In this document: positions 50,291-61,130 of the stretch, piece by piece
How positions within the stretch are numbered: the stretch's first letter is position 1
Layout of the letters: each line of letters begins with the position of its first letter
Origin: Stomorhina lunata
Taxonomy: Eukaryota > Arthropoda > Insecta > Diptera > Rhiniidae
NCBI GenBank assembly: GCA_933228675.1
Contig: OW121741.1
Location: forward strand, 118,832,716 to 118,896,715
Length of the DNA stretch: 64,000 nucleotides
Reading direction: 5' to 3'
The notes under the pieces: generated by a model
What the model was told of the DNA's origin: nothing
The model's input: the letters and a program-made list of their open reading frames with translations, nothing else
Databases searched by the model: none
Position numbers and translations under genes: made by a program

Positions 50291-51245
50291 TTTGCTGCTT
50301 TAGTAAATTTTTGGTAAATTTTTTTCTTTAGCAAAAATTCGGCAAAATTTTGGCTTCTGTAAAAATTTGGTAAAATTTTGGCTTTAGTAGAAATTCAGTC
50401 AAATTTTGGCTTTGATAAAATTTTAGTCAAATTTTGGCGTTATTTAAATTCTTTTCAAATTTTGTTCAAATCTTGGCATTAGTAAAATATTTTTAAAATG
50501 TTGGTAAAATTTTGGCTTTAGTAAAAATGTGGTCAAATTTTGGCTCAGTAAAAATTTGGTAAAATTAAGACTTTGGTAAAAATTTTTTAAAATTTTGGCT
50601 TTAGCAGAAATTTGGTCAAATTTTGACTTTATTTAAAATTTGGTAAAATTTTGGATTTAGTAAATATTTGGTTAAATTTTGGTAAAAATTTAGTCAAATT
50701 TTTGCATTAGTAAAAATTTGGCCTTAGTAAAAATTTGTTTATGTTTGTTTTAAGTAAACGTTTGGTCACATTTTGGCTTAAGTAAAAATTTGGTCAAATT
50801 TTGGCTTTAGTAAAAATTTGGTCAAATTTTGGCTTTGGTAAAATTTTTTTCAAATTTTTGCTTAAGTATAAATTTGGTCAAATTTTGGCTTTAGTATTTT
50901 TTTTTCAAATTTTGGCTTTATTAAAAATTAAATGAAATTTTGGCTTTAGTAAGAATTTGGTCAAATTTTGGCTTTAGTTGAAATATAGTACAATTTTGGC
51001 TTTAGTAAACATTTTGTCAAATTGTATCTTTAGTAAAAATTTAGTCAGATTTTGGCTTTAGTAAAAATTTGATCAAATTTTGACTAAAGTAAGAAATTGT
51101 TAAAATTTTGCCTTTAGTAAAATTTTGATTAAATTCTATTAAAATCTGAATTTAGTACAAATTTGCTTAAATTTTGTTTTTAGTAAAAATTTGATTAAAT
51201 TTGGTCCTTAGTAAAAATTTTTCAAATTTTTGCTTTAGTAAAATG
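50291..51245 (+). repeat. 28-bp minisatellite (family VI, GGCTTTAGTAAA type)
   Basis: Unit core TTTTGGCTTTAGTAAAAATT plus TGGTCAAA, about 30 diverged copies spaced about 28 bp. It directly abuts the family I block on its left. It is distinct from all other arrays in its GGCTTTAG segment. Confidence 0.88.
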
Positions 51246-51370
51246 GAATAAAACTCTCATGTATGGGTCATTGCTTCAAATTATATTTTGAATTTTCTCG
51301 CCCTCAGTATTTGGTTAGGGGTTCTTTCTTTAAATACTTGTTCTTTCTTTAAATACTTGTTCTATGTTTT
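51246..51370. other. Short unique interval
   Basis: Non-repetitive apart from a 19-20-bp direct repeat TTTCTTTAAATACTTGTTC at about 51327-51363. No gene. Confidence 0.4.
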
Positions 51371-51790
51371 CTAATTGGGTTTTTATATTAAAATTTTTCT
51401 ACGAATATTTTAATACCAAAAAGTTAAAAAATAGAGTTTTTATACCAAAAATTTGACAAACATTTTTCTATGAGAATTACTCGAAAAAAATATTAAAACC
51501 GAAAATTAAGAAAAAAGTTAATTTCTCGAAAATTAAGAAAAAAGTTAATTTCTGTACAAAAAATTTTATACTGAAAATTTTGTATAAAATATTTTGTGCC
51601 GAAAATTTTTCTATAAAAATTTTATCCCAAAAATTTTCTATGAAAATTTTATTCCGAAAATTTTCTATAAAAAATTTTTAAAACGATAATTTTATTACTA
51701 AAAATTTTATAGGGAAAACTTTTGTATTAACAATTTTATACCGAAAATTATTCTATAATAAGTTTTATACCGAAGATTTTTCTATGAAAA
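51371..51790 (+). repeat. Short degenerate family II minisatellite
   Basis: Units with TTTTATACCGAAAATTTTTC and related variants at 28-30 bp spacing; same family and orientation as 56.3-59.2 and 61.1-63.1 kb. Confidence 0.8.
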
Positions 51791-51924
51791 AATGTATCTT
51801 TGTTTTCAATGGACACTAACAAAACAGTGTTGGTAAATATGAGCCCCTGAATAAATTTTTTCTCAACTTTTGTATCATAATAGTATTGGTCAAACCAAAA
51901 ATAATTATAGTCAAAAGAAATCTT

Positions 51925-52110
51925 AGCATATGGGGTCGTATGATTGATATTTGAGTTGATACCAAAAAATAAATCAAGTATACGTCATGATATTTCAAAC
52001 ATTTACATTCGTTTTTGTGTATGGTGTCGTATGATTAATAATTTGAATAGCATGAATAGCATGGGAAATGAATCAAGTATACGTCTTGATAAAAATACCA
52101 TATAAGAGGC
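51925..52110 (+). repeat. Two-unit GTCGTATGATT...AATCAAGTATACG repeat (locus 1)
   Basis: GGGGTCGTATGATTGATA (51932) with AAATCAAGTATACGTC about 40 bases on, and a second GTGTCGTATGATTAATA (52024) with GAATCAAGTATACGTC. Unit spacing is 91 bp. The two halves are imperfect inverted repeats (CGTATGATT against CGTATACTTGATT). A second two-unit locus lies at 55705-55860. Confidence 0.65.
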
Positions 52111-53340
52111 ATGAATGTAAAATATCACGATTATCAAGTTAAAATGTAAAATAATAAATTCTAATGCTATGTATGTCTATAGAAAAATCGCTGAAATGCA
52201 GATGAGCCTTAATATAATTTAGTACTAAGTCTTATACATGTTTAACTATAGAAATTGTAACTTACCTTTTTTAAAACATTTGTCATTTTCTAATGAAAAC
52301 TCTACAATTTTATATCTTACTTCATATAATTTATTGTTTTATATATTTCTTCATAATCAGTTTTAATCCATTTTAACATTGATTTCTTTATATCGACTTT
52401 TAATTCATCTTCTTTTTCTGGCTTAAGTTTAATTAAAGTTCTTTTCAATATATTTGTAATTTCTTAAAACTAGATTTATTATCTGAATAAACTTAACATT
52501 TCGATTTAGGGTTCATTTAAAGACTAAAGAGCAGTTTTAGCTTAAAATTTAAAAACACTATTTATTAAGAATAAATAGTATAATTATTTACATTTTTAAT
52601 ATTAATTTAATTAAGTTATTTATTAATTGCTGACTAAAATACTTAAAAATAACTACAAATACTTACAGGTATTAAATACGGAAGTAATTTGTTTATTCAA
52701 TATTTTGGTTTGAATGTATTTTTCTAGGATATGGTTGTATTATGATAAATGTTTTATTAAGTTAATTTTAAGGATATGATTATTAGAAGATATGTTTTAA
52801 AATAAGAAGAAAAGGATATGTTCTGTACATTAAAGATTTAGGGAAAACTTTTGTATTTTCAGAATTTTGTATGATTTTACTGATAAGGGTTTTTTTAATT
52901 GGTTTCCTTTTTTGGATTGTAGAAAGTAGCTGAATCTTTTCAAATCTGCTATTATTTTGCCCATTGGCTTACCTTTCAAAGATATGTTGAAGTTTTCTAT
53001 TTTATTGTTAATAATTTTAAATAATTTTTGATGCATTTTATTTTTGACCAGGAACATTTTTCTAACATCTTTTAATTTTTTTACACAAAACAAAATACTT
53101 TTTTTTATTCAAATTTAAAGACCGTACAATATTTTCTAAAAATTTTGCATATTTTAAATACAAAAAGAATAATTTTGATTTTCTAAATTTTTTTTCCTAT
53201 AAATTGTTATTCTTAAAAAAAATTTTGCTACAAAAAATTAAAATAATTTTTGCTCAAATAAATTATTCATGTTTTTGTTATACGAAAGTCATATGCAAAA
53301 ATTTTCTTATATACAAAACCCAACTGGAAATTTGGGAAAT
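52111..53340. other. Unique AT-rich intergenic sequence
   Basis: The - strand open frame at 52830-53093 (87 codons, Lys/Phe-rich) has no recognised domain and lacks splice or promoter context. Regarded as chance. Confidence 0.45.
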
Positions 53341-55100
53341 TGGTAAAATTCAAAAGTCTTTAAAAAAAATTTCAATATGAATTTTTTTTATAAAAAAACC
53401 TTTAGTATGACATTTTTCTATAGAAAAATTTATATAAAAAATTTAATTTAATATACAATTAAATAATAAGAAATTTTTCTTTATAAAAAAATTCGATATA
53501 AAATTTTAGTATAGAAAACTTTCCATGTGTAATTTTTCTGTAAAAAAATTTCCGTATAAAATTTTTTTATAATAAATTTTCGATATGAAATTTTTCTACA
53601 GAAAATTTTCAATATGAAATTTTTCTACAGAAAATTTTCAATATGGAATTTTTCTATAGAAAATTTTCAATATCAAATTTTTCTACAGAAAATTTTCAAT
53701 ATGAAATTTTTCTACAGAAAATTTTCGATATGAAATTTCTTTATAGAAAATTTTTAATATGGAATTTTTCTATAAAAAATTTTCAGTATCAAATTTTTCT
53801 AGAGAAAATCTTCAATATGAAATTTTTCTGCAGAAAATTTTCAATATGAGATTTCACTGTAGAAAATTTTTTAATACGAGAATTTTCTAAACAAAGATTT
53901 GAAAGCTTTGTTTAGAAAATTTTTCTACAAAAAATTTTTAATATTAAATTTTTCTATAAAAAATATCAATAAAAAATGTTTCTATAGAAAATATTGAATA
54001 TAAAATTTTTCTGCAAACAATTTTCAATATATAATTTTTCTATAGAAAATCCTCAATAAGAAATTTTTTTATAGAAAATTTTCAATATAAAATTTTTCTA
54101 AAAAATATTTCAATATGAATTTTTTCTATAGAAAATTTTCAGTTTAAAATTTTCCTATAAGAAATTTACAATATGAAATTTTTGTATAGAAAATGTTCAA
54201 TATAAGTTTTTTCTATAGAATTTTTTCAGTATAAAATTTTTCTGTAGAAACTTTTCAACATCAATTTTTCTATAAGAAATTTTCAATATATATTTTTTTA
54301 TAGAAAATTTTCAATATAAAATTTTTCTATAGAGAATTTTCAGTATAAAATTTTTCTATAGAAATTTGTTAATAAAACATTTTTTTATAAAAAAATTTTC
54401 AATAGCAAACTTTTCTATAGAAAAGTTTTAATTTAAAATTTATCTATATAAGTTTTTCATTATAAAATTTTTCTATAGAAAATTTTCAATATGAAATTTT
54501 TTTATAGAAAAAACTTTAATAAAAACTTTCTATAGAAAATTTTTAATATGAAATTTTTCTATAGAAAAATTTTGATATGAAATTGTTTTATAGAAAAAAC
54601 TTTAATATATAATTTTTCTATAGGAAATTTTCAATACGGTAGTTTTCTATAGAAAATTTTCAATATGAAATTTCCAATATAAAATTTTTCTTTAGAAAAT
54701 TTTCAATATAAAATTTTTCTATAGAAAATTATTAATATGAAATTTTTTTATAGAAAATTTTCAATATGAAATTTTTTTATAAAAAATTTTTAATGTAAAA
54801 TTTTTCTTTAGAAAATTTTTAGTATGAAATTTTTCTAAAGAAATTTTCAATATGAAATTTTTTTATAGAAAATTTTCAATATGAAATTTTTCTATAGAAA
54901 ATTTTTAATATGAAATTTTTCTATAAAAATTTTCAATATGGAATTTTTTTATAGAAAATTTTCAATATGAAATTGTTCTATATGAAATTTTTCTATAGAA
55001 AATTTTCTATATGAAATTTTTATATAGAAATTTTTAATATGAAATTTTTTAAATAGAAAATTTTCAATATGAAATGTTTCTCTAAAATATTTTTAATAAC
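53341..55100 (+). repeat. 29-bp minisatellite (family III), about 60 diverged copies
   Basis: Unit core TTTTTCTATAGAAAATTTTC plus AATATGAAA, spaced 29 bp. It is most regular at 53580-53860 and 54640-55060. It is the reverse-orientation relative of 27578-28685. Confidence 0.92.
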
Positions 55101-55453
55101 TGATTAGAGAGAAATTTCTTTTTGAGTAATTTTGTATATTCTTTGGTAATTAAAAATATGAATTAACTTAAAATATTTTATAAAATATAAAAATTAAAAT
55201 AAACTTATATTTCATAAATATTATCTCCTATTTGTTGTTTAAATATTAAGAATTTTATTGTATTTTTACAGATGTTTTTTGTCCATTCCTTTAGTATACT
55301 AAAACTTTTTTTTAATTTTAATTTAATTTTTACTTCATTTCATTGTTATTTTTTGCTTTAATTTAATTATCATGTTTTTTTCAATATTTACATTTTAATT
55401 TAATTAGTTTTCATTATTTTTATTGTAATATTTCAACATATGTCTTTTGGTTG
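55101..55453 (-). other. 3' flank / probable 3' UTR of the beat-family gene
   Basis: AT-rich sequence downstream (minus strand) of the beat stop codon. It carries a candidate AATAAA signal at 55419-55424. No other feature. Confidence 0.5.
55419..55424 (-). terminator. Candidate polyadenylation signal AATAAA (beat-family gene)
   Basis: On the - strand, 30 bases after the stop codon. The 3' UTR would be unusually short, so a distal signal in 55100-55400 may be the real one. Confidence 0.3.
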
Positions 55454-55581
55454 TTAACTGTGGCTTAAATTCAGCAAGGCTAAACATAATACTGTCAGGA
55501 GACCTAAATGCCAGGACATTGTTCCCAATGTTGCTGAGGATGTATAAGAAGTGGAAGATTTTGTGGCAGCTTTTTGATTTT
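55454..55581 (-). CDS. Beat-family gene, last coding exon (hydrophobic C-terminal tail)
   Basis: On the - strand, CTTTCCTCATTCAG is an acceptor at 55582. The exon then supplies two bases completing a codon split after its first base, exactly the phase left by the exon at 56113-56251. It reads ENQKAATKSSTSYTSSATLG, then a hydrophobic segment LGLLTVLCLALLNL and ends SHS-TAA (55456-55454). A Ser/Thr-rich stalk followed by a hydrophobic terminus with almost nothing after it is what a GPI-anchor signal looks like; a short transmembrane end is the alternative. No homologue is remembered for this segment itself, so the call rests on splice phase, distance, and the sensible end of the protein. Confidence 0.75.
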
Positions 55582-56112
55582 CTGAATGAGGAAAGATAAT
55601 AAAACAAAATAAATTAAATGTTTATTTAAAAAAGATTTGCTTAAATATTAACTAAACTCAAAATATTTGAAATTTGTTATCAAACTAGGGCAAATGTTTG
55701 TATATGGGGTCGTATGATGGATATTTTATTTAACAAGAAGCCATAAATCAAGTATACGCACTTGTAAATACATTTTTTTATGTGTAGTCGTATGATTAAT
55801 AATTTACATAACATTGACAATAAATCATGCATACGCAGTGATGCAAAGGAAAAACATTAAAAACTTATTAAGAATTACACAAAATACTGATTCCGGAAAC
55901 TAAAATTTCATTAAATACTTTCTGTTGTTGAATCTATGGTTTAAGTCATAGTAAAATGTACCTCAATTTTGAATTTATTTTGAAATAAGACTTAAGTGGA
56001 GTTCTTTTAACATTTTGGGAGAACTACACCTTTAAAAGCTTCAAAAACGCCTTGATTTCATTTATGGAATGTAATAATTTTTTAAAACCTTATCGTTAAA
56101 ATCAATTCTTAC
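55582..56112 (-). other. Intron of the beat-family gene (531 bp)
   Basis: Donor GTAAGAATTG (minus strand, from 56112) and acceptor CATTCAG (to 55582). It contains the second GTCGTATGATT two-unit repeat at 55705-55860 and otherwise AT-rich unique sequence. Confidence 0.75.
55700..55860 (+). repeat. Two-unit GTCGTATGATT...AATCAAGTATACG repeat (locus 2)
   Basis: GGGGTCGTATGATGGATA (55706) with AAATCAAGTATACGCAC, then GTAGTCGTATGATTAATA (55783) with AAATCATGCATACGCAG. Unit spacing is 77 bp. Same double arrangement as at 51925-52110, here inside the small beat intron. Confidence 0.65.
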
Positions 56113-56251
56113 CTTCTAGTGATTTATCCAAAAATCGTGATTTGGGCACTACAGTTTCTCTGGACTCTAATACTGGTATTCTTTGATGCTTGTCGCTTTC
56201 AACGCTTTCCTCATTGCTTTGCCAATAAACGGAAGAAATTTTGGCGACACA
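56113..56251 (-). CDS. Beat-family gene, penultimate coding exon
   Basis: On the - strand, acceptor ATGTTACAG at 56252 and donor G|GTAAGAATTG at 56112. The 139 bases begin in phase 0 and read CVAKISSVYWQSNEESVES, then a stretch including IPVLESRETV and ending LDKSLE. The first Cys is the second half of the Ig disulphide, directly following the MKLK that ends the previous exon, as in beat-family proteins (MKLKC). The YWQSNEES and PVLESRE segments are remembered from the fly beat-V group, though the subgroup is not certain. It ends one base into a codon, matching the next exon. Only 46 codons, so it is easily missed. Confidence 0.85.
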
Positions 56252-56339
56252 CTGTAACATATAGAAAAAGCAAATTTAATTAGCTATAAAAATTTTAAGA
56301 TATAAAAATTTTATATAATTTCATATTGGAAGTTGAGGC

Positions 56340-59230
56340 TCAAAATGATTAAAAATTACACATAAGATACAAAATTCCAATTTTTTAGACCAAAAATTTT
56401 TTCTATAAAATATCTAATACGAAAAATTTTCTATAAAAAATTCCACACCGAAAATTTGTCAATTAAAAATTTTGTACAGAAAGTGTTCTATAAAAATGTT
56501 ATACAGAAAATGTTTCTATAAAATATTTTATAAAGAAAATTTTCCTTTAAATATTTTATACCGAAAATTTTCTATAAAACATTTTATACTTAAAGTTTTT
56601 CGATTAAAAATTTTATATCGAAAATTTTTTCTATAAAATTCTTTTATACGAAAAATTTTTCTATTAAAATTCCACACCGAAAATTTTTCAATAACAAATT
56701 TTATACCAAAAATTCTTCTATAAAAAATGTATACCTAAGATTTTTCTATACAAAATTGTATACTGAAAATTTTTCTAAAAAAAAATTTATACCAAAAATT
56801 TTTCTGCAAAAAAGTTTTAAACCGAAAATTTTTCTACAAAGAATTTTAAGCCGAATATTTTTCTACAAAAAATTTTAAACCGAAAATTTTTCTACAAAAA
56901 ATTTTAAGCCGATAATTTTTCTGAAAAATGTTAAACCGAAAATTTTTCTAAAAAAAATGTTATACAGAAAGTTTGTCTTTAAAAATTTTATCTATAATGA
57001 ATTATAGATCGAAAATTTTTCTATGAAACATTTTATACCAAAACTTTTCCCATTAAAATTTAAACACCGTCAATATTTCTAAAAAAAATGTATACCCAAA
57101 AATTTTCTATTAAAAATTTTATATCGGAAACATTTTTTTTAAAGATTTTGTCCCGAAAAGTTTTCTAAAAAGATTTGTATCGCAAATTTTTCTATAAATT
57201 TTTCTATACCGAATGAAAAATTGTCTATACAAAAATATGTACTAAAAACTGCTTTATTAAAATTATCTTTAAAAATTTTTCTTAAGAATTTTTTTTTCAT
57301 AAAAAATTGTATACCAACAACTATTCTATAAACATTTTTAAGCCGAAAATTTTTCTAAAAAATTTTTACACCGAAAATTTTTCTATAAAAATTTTTACAC
57401 CGAAAATTTTTCTATAAAAATTTTTACACCGAAAATTTTTCTATAAAAATTTTTACACCGAAAATTTTTCTATAAAAATTTTTATACCGAAAATTTTTCT
57501 ATAAAAATTTTTACATCGAAAATTTTTCTATAAAAATTTTTACACCGAAAATTTTTCTATAAACATTTTTACACCGAAAATTTTTCTATAAAAATTTTTA
57601 CACCGAAAATTTTTCTATAAAAATTTTTACACCGAAAATTTTTCTATAAAAATTTTTACACCGAAAATTTTTCTATAAAAATTTTTACACCGAAAATTTT
57701 TCTATAAAAATTTTTACACCGAAAATTTTTCTATAAAAATTTTTACACCGAAAATTTTTCTATAAAAATTTTTACACCGAAAATTTTTCTATAAAAATTT
57801 TTACACCGAAAATTTTTCTATAAAAATTTTTACACCGAAAATTTTTCTATAAAAATTTTTACACCGAAAATTTTTCTATAAAAATTTTTACACCGAAAAT
57901 TTTTCTATAAAAATTTTGACACCGAAAATTTTTCTATAAAAATCTTTACACCGAAAATTAATTCTGTAATAATTTTTACGCCAAAAATGTTTCTATTAAA
58001 ATTTTTACACCGAAAATTTTTCTATAACAATTTTTACACCAAAACTTTTTCTACAAAATTTTTTACGCCAATAATTTTTCTATAAAAATTTTTACGCCAA
58101 TAATTTTTCTATAAAATTTTTTACACCGAAAATTTTTCTATAAAGATTTCTACACCGAAAATTTTTCTAAAAAAATTTCTGCACCCAATATTTTTCTATA
58201 AAAATTTTTACACCGAAAATTTCTCTGTAAAAATTTTTACACCGAAAATTTTTCTGTAAAAATTTTTATACAGAAAATTTTTCGATAAAAATTTTGACAC
58301 CGAAAGTTTTCTATAAAAATGTTTACAGAAAATTTTTTCTATAAATATTTTTATACCGAAAATTTTTCTATAAAAATTTGTATACCGAAAATTTTTCTAT
58401 AAAAATTTTTATACCGAAAATTTTTCTATAAAAAATTTTATACCGAAAATTTTTCTAAAAAATTTTTACACCGAAAATTTTTCTATAAAAATTTTTACGC
58501 TGAAAATTTTTGTATAATTAATATTTTATTAATATAATATTTTGTATAAAAATTAAAATACTAAAAAATTTTCTATATAAATAATTACATTGAAAATGTT
58601 TCTATAATGATTATCTAATAATAAAAACGTTTCTATAAAAAATTGTATAAATAAATTTTTTTATCAAACATCTTTATAGTATCGGAAACTTTTCTATAAT
58701 TTTTTTACAAAAATTCTTATACCGATAATTTTTCTATAAAAATTTTTATACCGAAAATTTTTCTATAAAAATTTTTATACCGAAAATTTTTCTATAAAAA
58801 TTTGTATAACGAAAATTTTTCTATAAAAATTTGTATAACGAAAATTTTTCTATAAAAATTTTTATACCGAAAATTTTTCTATAAAAATTTTTATACCGAA
58901 AATTTTTCTAAAAAATTTTTACACCGAAAATTTTTCTATAAAAATTTTTACGCTGAAAATTTTTGTATTAAAATCTTCAAAGAAAATTTTTCTATGAAAA
59001 ATTTTATATCAAACCAATAATTGATGTACAATTTTATACTAAAAATTTTTCTATGAAAATTTGTATACCAAAAATTTTCCTATGAGGAATTTTCAATAAA
59101 AATTCCAGTATATCAAGTTTTTCTATTCAAATTTTGTTACCAATAATTTTTTTTATAAAAATTTTAATATCCAAAATTTTTCTATAAAAAATTTTACATT
59201 GACAATTTTTGTATTAAAATCTTTATACAA
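56340..59230 (+). repeat. 29-bp minisatellite (family II), regular core 57340-57950
   Basis: Unit core CCGAAAATTTTTCTATAAAA plus ATTTTTACA, spaced 29 bp, near-identical from 57360 to about 57900. Degenerate on the left (56340-57330) and on the right to 59230. It matches the reverse complement of the array at 12606-13790 at 27 of 29 positions. Transcribed as part of the beat-family intron, in antisense. Confidence 0.93.
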
Positions 59231-59253
59231 TTTTTTTCAATAAAGAATTTAAG

Positions 59254-59796
59254 GTAGAAACACAATTGGGACGAATGACTAATTTCGTCCAGCACGACGA
59301 ATTCGGCTTTAAAAATTCGTCTTGTATATTCGTCCATTGAACACATTTGGGACGAATGAACGTTGCTGACGCCATTTTTGTTTATTTTTCATTAGCACAA
59401 ATTACACACACTTTCGTACATATCGCGCACTCACAATATTTGCAATTTTTCTTTATTTTATTCTTTCAATTTTTCACAAAAAGAAAATATTTAATTAATT
59501 TTATTTGAAATAACTATTTTTTTGTTTACAATTTATAAGGTGACCATATTTCACAAAAACACATATAATTTCTTATACTTTACAACAGAAATAGAAATAC
59601 AGCCACTCTTAATCAGTTTAGTCGTCGTTCGTCTGCGTATGAAATAGAAATAAACCTATCGCACTATTCGATACGCACGACGAATTTCGTCGTACGCATC
59701 TATTGTGAGCACTTTCATATAAACCCATATCTTCTATTTCTAACGACGAATATTCGTTCCGAAAAATTGGTCGTTCGTTCCAACTGTGTTTCATAC
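59254..59796. mobile_element. 543-bp MITE with ~35-bp inverted termini and CGACGAAT palindromes
   Basis: Left end GTAGAAACACAATTGGGACG and right end (other strand) GTATGAAACACAGTTGGAAC continue as similar sequence for about 35 bases. Internal motifs GCACGACGAATT and CGACGAATTTCGTCG recur in both orientations, and the element stands out for its CpG content in an AT-rich intron. There is no coding frame. TTTA on both sides may be a short target duplication. Superfamily unknown. Confidence 0.65.
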
Positions 59797-61130
59797 TTTA
59801 TTGTACTACTAATGTATGATTGATAAATATCTTTGTTAGAAATTCTAAGTAAATTTGACACGCGTTTAAATATTTTAAGTAAATTTTTATCATAGCTTTA
59901 GAACATATCTAAAATCCTTTTGAAACAATAATTTGATGCCTTAATTCTTTAAGCGTGTAACCCTGCAAGTGCCTATTCACTTCTACTTTGTGTCTTCTAT
60001 TAACCGCTTAAAATGTTGCAAATAAAAATTCATCTAACCGAAACATGAAAAGCAGCGGCTACATATTTCTTTTAATTTACTCAATTGTTGTTACCTCGTG
60101 ATTTTGTATAATGTGGCCATGGTTGTGGTGGTTACACGTATTGAATGTAAATGAAAAGTGTTGAGGTCAATGTGGAGTTACACAGTTTACATTCAATTGA
60201 ATGTAGTGGGTAAACAAGTAGCCATACGTAAAACTAGGATGAGAATATAAAAACTAATAACACGTATAAAAATAGACAACTAGAGAAAAGCAGCAGGATA
60301 TTAAATGGACCTATATATAAACATACATATGTAGGTTCATATGCATGTATAAATAAGCTCAATAGGACTGAACTTGTGATAATTTCTGTTGATGTGCGTA
60401 AGTGCGTTATGAAAAACACTCGAATAGAAAAAGTATTCTACAAAATTTATACAACTTGTTAAACTGTGTATAAAACAATGCTCCCAGCAAGCCACTATTG
60501 TGTGTGCATTGTAGTGAATGTTTTATGTATTGGTGTTAACATGTTTACACATGTATTCTTGTCCATTCACACATTTGCAAATGTCCACAAACCAAAAACA
60601 CATCTTTACATACCTACACTCATTCACATTTAACAATTCATACCTACAAGTTGCTTTTGATATTTGTTATTTTTTCTTTCTATTTTACTATTTTCATGTA
60701 ATCGTTTATTCATTCATACGTGCGTGCCCTCGGGTTATTTGTTGTAAAATATTATGTCCATACAAGTGTCTATTTATTCTCAGGAGTATTTCATATGGTA
60801 CATTTGTGGGCAATGTCTGCTTAGCCTAAACAGAGTAGGATAAAATATTGTAGGGGCAAAAATTTGCGGAATTTGTTGTAAAAATTATTAACATTTATGG
60901 GATGTTGTAAGTTATTTTAATATTAGATTATATTGTAAATACATTAAAAATATTAAGCTTTTTATTGGATTTAGTTATATATATACAGGTGGAATAATTA
61001 ACCTAATAGTAATTTATTTACTAGGATTTTTATGACTTATTATATCTATAAGCTGTAACTATATATACAAATTTACACTAAAAAAAATAAATAAAGATTT
61101 CTGCTATATATATGTCACAAATTTGTACAT
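59797..61130. other. Unique AT-rich intronic sequence
   Basis: No exon or RNA gene recognised on either strand. The open frames at 60234-60419 and 60518-60829 are T-rich or hydrophobic by composition only. Confidence 0.45.

Noticed and set aside
52830..53093. 87-codon Lys/Phe-rich frame on the minus strand
   Set aside because: No recognised domain; codon use follows local AT content; no promoter or splice signals.
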